Origin: Allopusillimonas ginsengisoli
GTDB taxonomy: Bacteria > Pseudomonadota > Gammaproteobacteria > Burkholderiales > Burkholderiaceae_B
Direction of reading: 5' to 3'
Assembly (NCBI GenBank): GCA_005239165.1
Contig: RAPG01000002.1
Span: forward strand, 1 to 64,000
Length of the DNA stretch: 64,000 nucleotides
Both the position numbers and the translations under genes were made by a program. The notes under the pieces are model-generated. The model was given only the letters and a program-made list of their open reading frames with translations. It was not told the DNA's origin and did no database searches. Below are positions 9,725 to 19,083 of this stretch, in pieces. Position 1 is the first letter of the stretch. Each line of letters opens with the position of its first letter.

Positions 9725-11325
9725 GGAGGTGCGGACAAAATCTTGGACTATTTGGGGAGTAGTTCATGTATTCGTATGAAGACCGCATCACGGCTGTCAG
9801 ACTCTACATAAAATACGGCAGAAGGACGGCAACGGTTATCCGTGAATTGGGCTATCCATCGCGCAAGAATCTGATCAGATGGGTTCGCATCTACGAAGCT
9901 GACGGTGGCTTGCCTGAGCGTTCACGTGCAAAGCCCAGATATACACTAGAACAAAAACGCCTCGCCGTGGACCACTACTTCGATCACGGCTGCTGTTCCG
10001 CTCAAACCTGCAGGGATCTTGGCTACCCGAGCCGTGGGTATCTTGGGGTCTGGATTGATGAGCTGCGTCCCGGCACACGTCAAGTGGTCACAAGCACGAG
10101 GGATAAGGCATCGTTCACACCCGAGCATAAACGCCAAGCGGTCTCTGAGCTATGTGAGCGCCAAGGGTCGGCCCAGAACGTCGCAAAAAAGGTTGGCGTA
10201 AGTCGACCGATGTTGTACAAGTGGAAGGATCAGACCATCGGACACGAGGCATACCAATCCATGCGTAAACGTAACGTGATTGCTCCTGACGATGAACGTG
10301 CTGCTTTGCTTGACAGGATCGCACAACTAGAACAGCAGGTGCATCGTCTGCAACTTGAGCAAGACGTCATGAGACAGGCGACTGAACTAATAAAAAAAGA
10401 CCAAGGCATCACCGCCCTGAACCTGACAAACAGGGAGAAGACGCGGGTGGTTGATGCCTTGAGAGACACCCACTCATTGCCCGAGTTGCTCTCCACTCTG
10501 CGGCTAGCCCGAAGCTCCTACTTCTATCACAGAGCAGGATTACGCTTGCGCGATAAATACGCGGCAGTGCGTGACACCTTGGTCGATATCTTCCACGATA
10601 ATCATTGCTGCTATGGATACCGGCGAATCCAGGCTGTGCTGCGTAAGCGCCACACACGTCTATCCGAAAAGGTTGTGCGCAGATTGATGGCGGAGGAGCA
10701 GCTCGTCGCCCACCAACCACGTCGTCGCCGGTACAGCTCCTACTGCGGGGAAATTGGGCCTGCACCCGAGAACCTGCTTGACAGAGACTTCCACTCCCAA
10801 GCACCGAATGAAAAATGGCTGACCGATATCACCGAATTCCAGCTTCCGGCCGGCAAAGTATATCTCTCCCCCATGATCGACTGCTTTGATGGCCAGATAA
10901 TCAGTTGGTCGATCGGTACGAGCCCTAACGCACAACTGGTGAATACGATGCTTGATGGCGCCATCGGCACGCTCAGTGATGACAAGCGGCCCGTGGTGCA
11001 CAGTGACAGAGGGGCCCATTACCGCTGGCCGGGCTGGTTGCAACGCATTAAAACAGCGGGCCTGATCCGCTCGATGTCACGTAAGGGCTGTTCGCCTGAT
11101 AATGCGGCCTGTGAAGGCTTCTTCGGACGACTGAAAAATGAGTTCTACTATGGACGGAATTGGGCTGGCATCACCACCGAATGTTTCATGCAGGCGCTCG
11201 ACTCGTATCTCCGCTGGTACAACGAACGACGCATCAAAATGTCGCTCGGAGCACGGAGTCCACTGGAATATCGAAAGCATCTCGGAATAATAACGTAATC
11301 AGTCCAAGAAAACGTCCGCACCTCC
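9725..11325 (+). mobile_element. second IS3-family insertion, in the left end of the IS21 element
   Basis: A 1601-bp element with inverted ends GGAGGTGCGGAC...CTTGGACT at 9725-9749 and 11301-11325, flanked by direct repeats AAG (9722-9724 and 11326-11328). It sits between the two tandem terminal repeats of the IS21 element and separates them. Confidence 0.85.
9766..11298 (+). CDS. IS3-family transposase, single-frame OrfAB
   Basis: A 510-residue transposase encoded in one uninterrupted frame rather than as two overlapping genes. Two N-terminal HTH-like units (IRELGYPSRKNLIRW and RDLGYPSRGYLGVW) are followed by a third (KKVGVSRPMLYKWK), a coiled coil, then an rve core with D in WLTDITEFQ, D in VVHSDRGAHY and E in AACEGFFGRLKNE. 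The C-terminus YNERRIKMSLGARSPLEYR is typical. It appears intact. Confidence 0.93.
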   Translation: MYSYEDRITAVRLYIKYGRRTATVIRELGYPSRKNLIRWVRIYEADGGLPERSRAKPRYTLEQKRLAVDHYFDHGCCSAQTCRDLGYPSRGYLGVWIDELRPGTRQVVTSTRDKASFTPEHKRQAVSELCERQGSAQNVAKKVGVSRPMLYKWKDQTIGHEAYQSMRKRNVIAPDDERAALLDRIAQLEQQVHRLQLEQDVMRQATELIKKDQGITALNLTNREKTRVVDALRDTHSLPELLSTLRLARSSYFYHRAGLRLRDKYAAVRDTLVDIFHDNHCCYGYRRIQAVLRKRHTRLSEKVVRRLMAEEQLVAHQPRRRRYSSYCGEIGPAPENLLDRDFHSQAPNEKWLTDITEFQLPAGKVYLSPMIDCFDGQIISWSIGTSPNAQLVNTMLDGAIGTLSDDKRPVVHSDRGAHYRWPGWLQRIKTAGLIRSMSRKGCSPDNAACEGFFGRLKNEFYYGRNWAGITTECFMQALDSYLRWYNERRIKMSLGARSPLEYRKHLGIIT

Positions 11326-11462
11326 AAGTGGCTCATTATTACTTTGCGCGCAACACTTGTGACATTCATCGATAAAATCCATCGAATAATGTGCGTTGAT
11401 AATTATTTGCCACACTGAAAAGCCGTTTGGCACGCGCTCAATGTAGACTTTCTCGCAGCTCG

Positions 11463-11960
11463 TTAATCGACTTGTATTTCTCCAAGCGTGCCAAATTTAA
11501 GATGCCAATCGACCAGGCAAGCGAAATCCGTCTTCCCTGGCTGGACAAACTGCCAGATAACATTACGCTGCTGACCCGGGTTAAGCGTAATCATATTCGG
11601 CTGAGTATGCGCGACACTGTGTGCTTTTTGCATCAAGGCGGCGTGCGCCCTGAGTTCACTCATAGAACCGATAACCATTTCATGAGAAAACTTGCCAGTG
11701 TTCTTAACCATGAATAAAACTATGTCACCCGCGTTTACATTAATCAGGCTAGGTGTAAAGTGAACAGTATCGTTAACAACGATTGTGACTGTCTTATTCA
11801 CTTTAGCTAGATCACCCGGTCGCCCGATTGTCGTACTTTTAGCATGACTGCTTGTAACATCATGACGCGACTTCGACGAACCTCTTGCATCGTTGACACC
11901 CGAGGCGAGAATTTCGATAGGCAAAAACGCCAGCACGAAGACAAGCATTAGTTTGTTCAT
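11463..11960 (-). CDS. periplasmic cupredoxin-like protein with altered copper site
   Basis: A 165-residue plastocyanin/azurin-like protein. Start at 11960 (ATG after GAGAAG) gives a signal peptide ending ILAS, a low-complexity linker, then a cupredoxin domain with FTPSLINVNAGD and the first ligand in GKFSHEMVIG. The C-terminal copper loop reads FACLVDWHLKFGTLG. The family usually reads FAC-x5-H-x3-GM, so Cys and His are kept but the axial Met is replaced by Thr. It is the last gene of the ccm/redox operon, 98 nt after the DsbA-like gene. It probably binds or delivers copper; the changed ligand could alter that. Confidence 0.75.
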   Translation of the reverse strand: MNKLMLVFVLAFLPIEILASGVNDARGSSKSRHDVTSSHAKSTTIGRPGDLAKVNKTVTIVVNDTVHFTPSLINVNAGDIVLFMVKNTGKFSHEMVIGSMSELRAHAALMQKAHSVAHTQPNMITLNPGQQRNVIWQFVQPGKTDFACLVDWHLKFGTLGEIQVD

Positions 11961-12058
11961 AAAAAATCTTCTCAAGGGCGGCGTACTCGGTTATGAAACA
12001 ATGGATTTACGCGCATCAACCCCCTCCACTAATATCGGCAGTTCGAAAGTTACAGTCT

Positions 12059-12715
12059 TCACTTCTTATAAGCGATTTTGACTTCTTGCTCCACAAGCGT
12101 CTTAAGCTGTTCAAAACCAAATTTTGGCAATGGTTTCCCGTTAACAAAAAAAGTTGGTGTTTGAGTTACCTGCAGTGCACGAAGGTCAACTTTATCCTGA
12201 TCGACGATAGCCGCTATCGTCGGATTGCTCATGTCTTTGCGTACTTGGTCAATGTCCAGATCCAACGCCTTCAGATAACCCCAGATCAAATTGACCTGCG
12301 GGTTATCATGCGATGCCCATTGCGGCTGTATGTCTAGAACGGTCTCTAACGTCGACCAGTACTTATCTTGTAGCCGGGACGCCTCAAGAATCTTAGCAAC
12401 CTCCTCGGAGCCCTCATGAAATGGAGCATAACGAAGAACGAGTTTGACCTTGCCCCCATTGACGTTGACGAGTTGTTTGACTGCAGGATAAAACGCTCGA
12501 CAAGACTCACACGCCGGGTCAAAAAACTCCACGATGGTGACTTTCGCGTCGGCAGGACCATATACAGGCGAATGCATTCGCTCGAATTCTGTGGTTTTTG
12601 TACTGGCTAACTGCGCTTTTTTACGAACCTGACTCTGCTCATACACGAAACCACTGATGGAGAAAACCATAACAGCCAGGATACTGGTTAAGACAAGAAC
12701 TGTTTGTTTTTTCAC
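12059..12715 (-). CDS. DsbA-family thiol:disulfide oxidoreductase
   Basis: A 218-residue membrane-anchored thioredoxin-fold protein. One N-terminal transmembrane segment or signal (about residues 5-25) is followed by VTIVEFFDPACESCRAFYP with a CESC active site, a helical insert and the cis-Pro loop TQTPTFFVNG (cis-Pro preceded by Thr). Relatives act with a small DsbB partner, and the DsbB-like gene immediately upstream overlaps by 4 nt. The pair probably oxidises Cys pairs in periplasmic proteins, here most likely in cytochrome maturation or copper proteins. Confidence 0.88.
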   Translation of the reverse strand: MKKQTVLVLTSILAVMVFSISGFVYEQSQVRKKAQLASTKTTEFERMHSPVYGPADAKVTIVEFFDPACESCRAFYPAVKQLVNVNGGKVKLVLRYAPFHEGSEEVAKILEASRLQDKYWSTLETVLDIQPQWASHDNPQVNLIWGYLKALDLDIDQVRKDMSNPTIAAIVDQDKVDLRALQVTQTPTFFVNGKPLPKFGFEQLKTLVEQEVKIAYKK

Positions 12716-13146
12716 TTTAAAGCACCTTTTTTTATGAAGAGAAGCGTGGCGATTGCCGTAAATGCCAGCAATGACAATAGAGGAATGGATATGAAACCCA
12801 AAAGGTTTAAATTCACTTCAGCGCATGATGGGCCTTGCCCACAAGGTTGAAGGGCTGGAGGGATAACGCCCAGGTAAAGTAGATTGTGATAAAGCGCCAC
12901 AAACCAGCCGCCAACGACCATCGGTAATGCATACACAAAGACACGCACATCTGAGGTCGCGAGGCCCACGGCCAGGATAAAAACGAGCGGAAACATAAAG
13001 ATGCGCTGATACCAGCACAGCTCGCAAGGGACGAACCCCATGATTTCACTGAGAAACAAGGCACCTAATGTTGCGGTCAGAGCAATCACCCATGCCGCAA
13101 ATACTCGGCCCCACCGAGGCCCTGAAAGTTGGTTGCTGACTACCAT
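12712..13146 (-). CDS. DsbB/BdbC-like quinone-linked disulfide formation protein
   Basis: A 144-residue four-helix membrane protein that would reoxidise the adjacent DsbA-like protein and pass electrons to quinone. Two Cys pairs are visible: CELC after the first helix (GFVPCELCWYQRIFMFPL) and CGQGPSC in the second periplasmic loop. Start at 13146 is chosen because AAGGA lies upstream and the upstream frame has no membrane-protein features. The C-terminus overlaps the DsbA-like gene by 4 nt. Confidence 0.88.
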   Translation of the reverse strand: MVVSNQLSGPRWGRVFAAWVIALTATLGALFLSEIMGFVPCELCWYQRIFMFPLVFILAVGLATSDVRVFVYALPMVVGGWFVALYHNLLYLGVIPPALQPCGQGPSCAEVNLNLLGFISIPLLSLLAFTAIATLLFIKKGALK

Positions 13147-13228
13147 AAAACGTCGATCCTTAACGATGTGCTTCAAAAACTGGAGGTAAAGGTTGTAATG
13201 GCGAAGGCTATAAGAAAGTAGAGAATAT

Positions 13229-13978
13229 TTAGCCAATACTTCCAAGGGCCGGGAACGTCTTAAGCAGCCAAATTGCAAAACGGACCAGTTGCCCACTGGC
13301 CACGGCGATGCCCATAAGTACCAGAATCGCGCCAGTCACTATTTGCAGGTAGCGGCCTGTTCGGCGTAGCGCACCGAGCCGACGCATAAACGGCGCCATG
13401 AAGTAAGCCGACAGGAGAAACGGCACGCCAAGCCCTAACGCATAAACACCTAACAGCAGCATCCCCTGACCTACGCTCTGAGACGTAGCACCCAGCGCCA
13501 GAATACCGCCGAGCACGGGGCCAATACATGGGGTCCAACCAAAGCCAAAGGCCATACCCAGCACGGTAGCGGACCACGGATTACCCCCAACTCCTGCCCC
13601 TGGCTCGAAACGGTAGTAGCGCTGCGTCCATACGGGAGCTCGCACCACCCCCATAATCAATAGGCCTGCAACAATAATAATGACCCCTGCAACGATATTG
13701 AGCTCATAGCGGTAGGATAAAAACAAGCGCCCGATCGCTGTGATGCTGGCACCTAGGACCAGAAAAACCAAAGAAAATCCCAGAACGAAGCACGCACTAA
13801 GACCCAGCGTTCGCCATCGTGCGGCGCGTGCCTTTGCTGACGACACGCCAGGCTCCGCTGAGCCACCGGCAATATAAGAGAGGTAACCCGGTATGAGCGG
13901 TAAGACACATGGCGATAGGAACGATGCAATGCCTGCGACAAACGCGGTCAATAGTCCGATGGCGGTTAGCTCAAGCAT
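13229..13978 (-). CDS. ccdA: CcdA/DsbD-type cytochrome c biogenesis transporter
   Basis: A 249-residue integral membrane protein with six or more predicted spans. It carries the two conserved Cys-Pro motifs, SPCVLPLIPGYLSYIAG near the N-terminus and GWTPCIGPVLG near residue 150. CcdA moves reducing equivalents from cytoplasmic thioredoxin to periplasmic thiol proteins, here presumably the TlpA-like protein (14012) and CcmG. It lies 33 nt downstream of the TlpA-like gene in the same operon. Confidence 0.93.
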   Translation of the reverse strand: MLELTAIGLLTAFVAGIASFLSPCVLPLIPGYLSYIAGGSAEPGVSSAKARAARWRTLGLSACFVLGFSLVFLVLGASITAIGRLFLSYRYELNIVAGVIIIVAGLLIMGVVRAPVWTQRYYRFEPGAGVGGNPWSATVLGMAFGFGWTPCIGPVLGGILALGATSQSVGQGMLLLGVYALGLGVPFLLSAYFMAPFMRRLGALRRTGRYLQIVTGAILVLMGIAVASGQLVRFAIWLLKTFPALGSIG

Positions 13979-14011
13979 CGCGCTGCTCCCACAACATACT
14001 AAGTCGCATGG

Positions 14012-14653
14012 CTATTTCTCACCGTCGTTTTTCTTGAGCGATAAAGATAGCTGCGCGGCGTCGATCAAAGCATCGACCTGTGGGCTATCCCAAGCAGCAG
14101 GTCCCAATGCGCGCCCTATCTCACGGCCTTCTTGATCGATCAGCAAGGTTGTAGGAACGCCCGGAGCGCGAATAATGTTGGACACCTGTGAGGTCCGATC
14201 AAAATATCCACGCAGCGTTTGTACGCCAAACTCCTGATAGAAGGATTTGACCTGCGCGGGGTCGCGGTCAATTGATAACGCCACCACTTCAAATGTTGGA
14301 CCACCGCGCTTGGCGTTGAGCCGATCCAGCGACGGCATTTCCTCTCTGCAGGGCGGACACCAGGTAGCCCAAATGTTGAGCAAAACAACACGGCCTCGAA
14401 AATCGGCCAAGGTCAAGGTCTTGCCGCTCGCATCTTGAAAGGAGAACAACGGAAGTTCACGTGGCGTACTCCAGCGCGTAAAGCGCTGCCCATCTATATC
14501 CACCGCGGTGTCCATCGCAACGTTAACTATTCCGTCTGAGAGAGCCTTGGACGCATTATTACGTTGGTAAAAAAATAAAGCTGTCGCGATAGTGATCACG
14601 GTCGTTAACACCACTGCTACCCAAATAATTATCTTAAAAGAGTTCTTCATCAT
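14012..14653 (-). CDS. TlpA/ResA-like periplasmic thioredoxin
   Basis: A 213-residue protein with an N-terminal membrane anchor (about residues 8-28) and an AhpC/TSA-Redoxin domain containing LLNIWATWCPPCREEMPSLD (CPPC active site) and cis-Pro in GVPTTLLID. It lies between ccmI and ccdA and is likely reduced by CcdA. It probably keeps apocytochrome or CcmH/CcmG thiols reduced. Its place beside CcmG suggests a second reductant in the same pathway. Confidence 0.9.
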   Translation of the reverse strand: MMKNSFKIIIWVAVVLTTVITIATALFFYQRNNASKALSDGIVNVAMDTAVDIDGQRFTRWSTPRELPLFSFQDASGKTLTLADFRGRVVLLNIWATWCPPCREEMPSLDRLNAKRGGPTFEVVALSIDRDPAQVKSFYQEFGVQTLRGYFDRTSQVSNIIRAPGVPTTLLIDQEGREIGRALGPAAWDSPQVDALIDAAQLSLSLKKNDGEK

Positions 14654-14663
14654 TCTCCACCCA

Positions 14664-15521
14664 TCAGTTTTCAGAGGTCACTGCTTCGGCTTGCTCTCGA
14701 CGCGCACGCTTGATTGTGTTTTCGACAGCCTGCGCGGCGTCCGAATCTGGCGGAAGCAACTCGAATAACTGTTGCCAATAATCAATCGCTGCTGGGTAAT
14801 CTTGACGCTCCAGCGCAGCAGCCCCCGCCAAAGTGAGAGCGAACGGTTCCCGAGGATTGAGCGATAGTGCGCGCTCCAGCAATTGCGTCGGCTCCCCCTT
14901 GAATCCAGTTTGATTGCTTCTGGCGAGTGTTTCGGCATATTCCGACAACGCCAAAGGATCCGTCTGGATGACGGTAGCCGCTTTGGCAAAAGCGGTGGCA
15001 GCGTCTTCGTATCTTTCAAAATAGCGGTAGGAGCGGGCCAGCATGAGCCAGCCAGGAGCATCATCAGGATTGCGCGCCAGCCTCGCCGCGAGCGAATCCA
15101 CCATGGCCTGCACATCGGCTTGCGTCATGGCAGGTGCGCTTTGCACTGGCGGAGGGGTAATCGCTGCGAGGTTACCTAACGCTAAATAGGTAAGCGTTGC
15201 AGCCACTGGCAGGACGATGGCCAGCGCTATCGCTGCTTGCTTGCTGCTCTGGCGTCGTAGTCCAGTACTCTGAGCTGGTGTTGCCTCATCGAGCGCACGT
15301 CGTTGCAGCTCTTGTTGGGCCGCTGCGTGATCAGGCAAAGACAATATACCGTTCGCACGATCCTGCTCCAGCTCAGCCAATTGGTCGCGCAACACTCTCG
15401 CATTAACGGCGTGATGTTCAAGACTGCTATCTAGTTTGGGGCCGCGCCACAGAGCCAGCCCTAGCCATAAGGTGACACTAGCTGCAAGTAATGCAGCAAT
15501 AAGGATAAAAATAAAATTCAT
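14664..15521 (-). CDS. ccmI: cytochrome c maturation TPR protein CcmI/CycH
   Basis: A 285-residue protein. Two N-terminal transmembrane segments (about 3-22 and 95-115) flank a cytoplasmic stretch (ARVLRDQLAELEQDRANG) typical of CcmI. A periplasmic TPR region follows (DDAPGWLMLARSYRYFERYEDA is the first repeat). CcmI binds the C-terminus of apocytochrome c for the CcmF/H haem ligase. It overlaps ccmH by 4 nt. Confidence 0.93.
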   Translation of the reverse strand: MNFIFILIAALLAASVTLWLGLALWRGPKLDSSLEHHAVNARVLRDQLAELEQDRANGILSLPDHAAAQQELQRRALDEATPAQSTGLRRQSSKQAAIALAIVLPVAATLTYLALGNLAAITPPPVQSAPAMTQADVQAMVDSLAARLARNPDDAPGWLMLARSYRYFERYEDAATAFAKAATVIQTDPLALSEYAETLARSNQTGFKGEPTQLLERALSLNPREPFALTLAGAAALERQDYPAAIDYWQQLFELLPPDSDAAQAVENTIKRARREQAEAVTSEN

Positions 15522-15973
15522 GGTGATGTTCCGTTGTCCGTGGTTTGCGCTAGCAGCGCCTGCGCTCTCTTGCGCTCATCGTCGCTTAGCGATGCATCAG
15601 CCACGCTGTTTTTGCGGCGACGCAATGTTGTCGCCAGAACGAGGAGCCCAAAGGCCAGCAGCAACATGGGGCCAAACCATAGCAATAGCGTGGTGGCTTT
15701 TAATGGCGTGCGATAGAGTACGAAATCACCATAACGATCAACCATATAGGTTCTGATCTCGGTATCGCTTTTGCCAGCCTGGATCTGCTCGCGTATCTGT
15801 TGGCGCAAGTCCACGGCCAGGTCGGCGCGTGAGGCTGCGATCGACTCGTTCTGGCACACCAAACACCGCAATTCAGCGGCGATATTCAGCATGCGCTTTT
15901 CCGTCGCCGCGCTATCCGCCCACGATGGCAAGGCAATAACGGCACACAACAATGTCAACCACCAATGTTTCAT
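15518..15973 (-). CDS. ccmH: cytochrome c maturation thiol protein CcmH
   Basis: A 151-residue short CcmH (CycL type) with a signal peptide, the redox motif LRCLVCQNESIAASRADLA (C-x2-C), then DLRQQIREQIQAGKSDTEI and VDRYGDFVLYRTP. A transmembrane helix of about 20 residues and a short charged tail follow. It keeps the apocytochrome CXXCH cysteines reduced for haem ligation. It overlaps both neighbours by 4 nt. Confidence 0.96.
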   Translation of the reverse strand: MKHWWLTLLCAVIALPSWADSAATEKRMLNIAAELRCLVCQNESIAASRADLAVDLRQQIREQIQAGKSDTEIRTYMVDRYGDFVLYRTPLKATTLLLWFGPMLLLAFGLLVLATTLRRRKNSVADASLSDDERKRAQALLAQTTDNGTSP

Positions 15974-16494
15974 TTTTCAAGCTCCCGGATCAGGGGTAGA
16001 AGCGTGTCGCGCACCGCAGTCTCGGTTACTGCTCCGATGTGCTTGTAACGAATGAGCCCGGCCTTGTCGATAACAAAGGTCTCAGGTACGCCATAAACGC
16101 CATAGTCAATACCCACGCGCCCTTGCGTATCGGATACGGACAAGACATATCCATTGCCATGGCGTTCCAACCACGAAATCGCTTCCCCGCGTACATCCTT
16201 GTAGTTAAGACCAACTATGGGTACTCCGTGCGTTTTAGCCAACGCCGTAATCACGGGATGCTCTTCAAGACAGGCATAACACCAAGAAGCCCACACGTTC
16301 AGCAGCCACACTTTGCCTTTCATGGCTTCCGGTGAAAACGTTTCTTCGGGCGACGCCAATTGGGGCAACGTGAAATTCGGTGCCGGCTTGTTAATCAAAG
16401 GCGAAGGTACTTCGCTGGGCTTGAGGGTCAAACCGAAAGCCAGGAAGCCGACCAGCACGACAAAAGCAACCAACGGCCATACAAAGCGACTCAT
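15970..16494 (-). CDS. ccmG: thiol:disulfide interchange protein CcmG/DsbE
   Basis: A 174-residue membrane-anchored thioredoxin with an N-terminal anchor (residues 5-22) and the active site LLNVWASWCYACLEEHPVI. The CYAC motif differs from the more usual CPTC/CVPC. Also present are GLNYKDVRGEAISWL and the cis-Pro region YGVYGVPETFVID, which is diagnostic for CcmG. It reduces CcmH or the apocytochrome and is itself reduced by CcdA. It overlaps ccmF by 4 nt. Confidence 0.95.
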   Translation of the reverse strand: MSRFVWPLVAFVVLVGFLAFGLTLKPSEVPSPLINKPAPNFTLPQLASPEETFSPEAMKGKVWLLNVWASWCYACLEEHPVITALAKTHGVPIVGLNYKDVRGEAISWLERHGNGYVLSVSDTQGRVGIDYGVYGVPETFVIDKAGLIRYKHIGAVTETAVRDTLLPLIRELEK

Positions 16495-18452
16495 GATGTG
16501 GCCCCTGCAGCCACCAAGGCGGCCTTTCGTTCGCGACGCTTAAGTCGATAACGGCGATCACTGATAGCTAATAACCCACCCAACGCCATCAAGATGCAAC
16601 CTATCCAGATCCAGTCAACGAATGGTTTGTAGTAAACACGTACGCTCCAGGCGCCGTCAGCAAGCGGCTCACCCAGAGCGACGTACACGTGACGCAAACC
16701 GTTGGCATCAATAGCCGCTTCTGTCATGGGCATTTCGGAGGAGATGTAGCTGCGTTTTTCGGGATGAAGCAGACGCAAGATCCGACCATCGCGTGACAAC
16801 TCGATGTCACCGACTTCTGCGACATAATTAGGTCCCTGTGCTTTATTGACGCCTAGAAACTTCAACTCATAGCCCCCTGTGCTTACCGTGCTGCCAGGCG
16901 TCATACGCACGTCCTGTTCAGTTTCATAGCCCATGACGAGTGTCACTCCCGCTACGAACACGGCAATACCCAAATGGGCCAGATGCATGCCTAGCCAGCT
17001 AAGCGGTTGGGCTCGCAGCCCAGTGCGCGTAGCCCGCATACGGTCAAAGATGCCCTTAACCACCGCAGTGGCAATCCACGTGGCCAGTGCTAAGCCTAAA
17101 GCCGCCAACGCCGACCAACGCCCCAGCATAAACGGTGCGCCAACACCGACCACAAGCGCCACCACAGCCGGAACGTGCAAGTGTTTTATCAGAGCGCTTA
17201 TCTTGGCTGACTTCCAGTTAGCCACCGGGCCTACCGCCATGAGAAGCAACGCGGGCACCATCAGCGGTATGAAAACGGCATTAAAGTAGGGCGGCCCCAC
17301 CGAAAGTTTGCCTAACCCGAGCGCATCAATGAAAAGCGGATACAAGGTGCCGAGAATGACGGCACCCGCTGCTACGGCCAACAACACGTTGTTCATTAAC
17401 AAGAGCGATTCACGCGATATCAGCTCAAACCGCCCCCCCATGCCCACCTTAGGCGCACGTAAGGCAAATAAAAACAAGGACGAGCCCACCACCACGGCGA
17501 ATAACATCAAAATGAACACGCCTCGGCGCGGATCGGTGGCGAAGGCATGTACTGATGTCAATACACCTGACCGCACGAGAAAAGCCCCCAGCAATGAAAG
17601 CGAGAACGTGCTAATGGCAAGCAGCACTGTCCAGTTCTTGAAACTGGCACGCTTTTCAGTTACCGCCAGGGAGTGAATCAATGCAGTACCCACCAGCCAC
17701 GGAATAAACGAAGAGTTCTCTACCGGGTCCCAGAACCACCAGCCGCCCCAACCCAGTTCGTAGTACGCCCACCAACTTCCCAAGGCGATACCCAAGGTCA
17801 AGAATAACCACGCTGCCGTCGCCCAGGGCCGGGACCAACGGGCCCACGTCGAGTCGAGCTGCCCCGCTAGCAGTGCGGCAATGGCAAATGCGAACGCCAC
17901 CGAAAATCCGACATACCCCATGTACAGCAATGGCGGATGAAATATCAGTCCAATGTCTTGCAGTAGCGGATTCAGGTCCATACCTTCTATGGCCGCAGGT
18001 ACCAGGCGCTCGAACGGGTTAGAGGTAAGCAGCACAAAGAGCAGGAATCCAGCCGTGACCAGGCCCAGCACTCCCAATACGCGTGCAACCATGACATCGG
18101 GCAGTTGCTTTGAGAACACACTTACTGCGTACGCCCAGCCTGTTTGCATCAGCAGCCACAGCAAGAGCGATCCTTCGTGGCCGCCCCAGACGGCGGCTAT
18201 GCGGTAAAGCAAGGGCAATTGCGAGTTGGAATTCTGGGCGACGTAAGCCACCGAAAAATCCTTAACGATGAAGGACCAACCAAGCGTCGCGAAGCTAACA
18301 ATAATTAAAAGGAACTGCGCGCGCGCGGCAGGCCGAGCAAAGGAGATCCAGACCGCATTGCCACGCGCCGCACCAGCGAGGGCTAAGCAGCCCTGGGCTA
18401 GCGCTACAAATAGCGTCAGAATTAGTGAGAAATGACCGATTTCAGGAATCAT
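16491..18452 (-). CDS. ccmF: haem lyase subunit CcmF
   Basis: A 653-residue polytopic membrane protein with about 15 spans. The WWD haem-handling domain WGGWWFWDPVENSSF (about residues 230-245) is preceded by GSLLLWLLMQTGWAY and IFHPPLLYMGYVG with conserved His residues. The large C-terminal periplasmic domain contains SEMPMTEAAID. It catalyses ligation of haem from holo-CcmE to apocytochrome c together with CcmH and CcmI. Full family length; 5 nt from ccmE. Confidence 0.97.
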   Translation of the reverse strand: MIPEIGHFSLILTLFVALAQGCLALAGAARGNAVWISFARPAARAQFLLIIVSFATLGWSFIVKDFSVAYVAQNSNSQLPLLYRIAAVWGGHEGSLLLWLLMQTGWAYAVSVFSKQLPDVMVARVLGVLGLVTAGFLLFVLLTSNPFERLVPAAIEGMDLNPLLQDIGLIFHPPLLYMGYVGFSVAFAFAIAALLAGQLDSTWARWSRPWATAAWLFLTLGIALGSWWAYYELGWGGWWFWDPVENSSFIPWLVGTALIHSLAVTEKRASFKNWTVLLAISTFSLSLLGAFLVRSGVLTSVHAFATDPRRGVFILMLFAVVVGSSLFLFALRAPKVGMGGRFELISRESLLLMNNVLLAVAAGAVILGTLYPLFIDALGLGKLSVGPPYFNAVFIPLMVPALLLMAVGPVANWKSAKISALIKHLHVPAVVALVVGVGAPFMLGRWSALAALGLALATWIATAVVKGIFDRMRATRTGLRAQPLSWLGMHLAHLGIAVFVAGVTLVMGYETEQDVRMTPGSTVSTGGYELKFLGVNKAQGPNYVAEVGDIELSRDGRILRLLHPEKRSYISSEMPMTEAAIDANGLRHVYVALGEPLADGAWSVRVYYKPFVDWIWIGCILMALGGLLAISDRRYRLKRRERKAALVAAGATS

Positions 18453-18457
18453 GAGCG

Positions 18458-18904
18458 TTATGGCCTCGCAGTAATCGTGTTCTTGGCGGCCTCATCCAGC
18501 GCATGCTGCGCTTCAGGGGGCATATAGTTCTCATCGTGTTTGGCAAGCACCTCTTCTGCCCGGAACAACCCATCGGCCCCGAGCTTGCCTTGGGCCACTA
18601 CCCCTTTGCCTTCACTAAATAGGTCGGGCAGTATTCCCGTATAACTGACCGGTATCATTTTGGCGGTATCGGTCACTACGAATTTCACCGTGAGCCCATC
18701 ACTTTGGCGCTGCACACTGCCGGTTTGCACCATGCCTCCGACGCGAAACGTCCGCTCCTGGGGTGCTTCACCGGCACTCACCTGCGTAGGCGTGAAGAAA
18801 AACACGAGGTTGCTCTGAAAAGCATTAAGTACTAACGCTGTGGCAATGCCGAACGCGGCCAAGCCACCAGCAATAAGCGCGAGGCGTTTATGGCGATTTT
18901 TCAT
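18458..18904 (-). CDS. ccmE: periplasmic haem chaperone CcmE
   Basis: A 148-residue protein. Start at 18904 overlaps ccmD by 4 nt (ATGA) with GAGGAA upstream. An N-terminal anchor ([19 protein letters not shown]) is followed by an OB-fold beta domain ([26 protein letters not shown]) and the covalent haem-binding motif [10 protein letters not shown], in which the His carries the haem. It receives haem from CcmC and CcmAB and hands it to CcmF. Confidence 0.96.
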   Translation of the reverse strand: MKNRHKRLALIAGGLAAFGIATALVLNAFQSNLVFFFTPTQVSAGEAPQERTFRVGGMVQTGSVQRQSDGLTVKFVVTDTAKMIPVSYTGILPDLFSEGKGVVAQGKLGADGLFRAEEVLAKHDENYMPPEAQHALDEAAKNTITARP

Positions 18905-19083
18905 CGAAATTCCTCTTCCTTCAGGATTAACTGGCGCTTCACCAGCGACAAAGCCGCTTTGCGGCGCTGGCGCAGCAAGAGCCATTCGGCGCAAAGAACG
19001 ACCAGGGTGACGGCGACTGACCCCCACACGTATTGCCCATAGCCGCCCATGGCAAAAAATTCAGCAGGACTCGTCCAGTTCAT
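18901..19083 (-). CDS. ccmD: CcmD, small haem exporter subunit
   Basis: A 60-residue protein. Residues [19 protein letters not shown] match the CcmD consensus (M-G-G-Y-x2-Y-V-W), followed by one transmembrane helix and a basic cytoplasmic tail ([15 protein letters not shown]). It stabilises the CcmABC-CcmE complex. The ATG at 19083 overlaps the end of ccmC by 4 nt. Confidence 0.93.
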   Translation of the reverse strand: MNWTSPAEFFAMGGYGQYVWGSVAVTLVVLCAEWLLLRQRRKAALSLVKRQLILKEEEFR

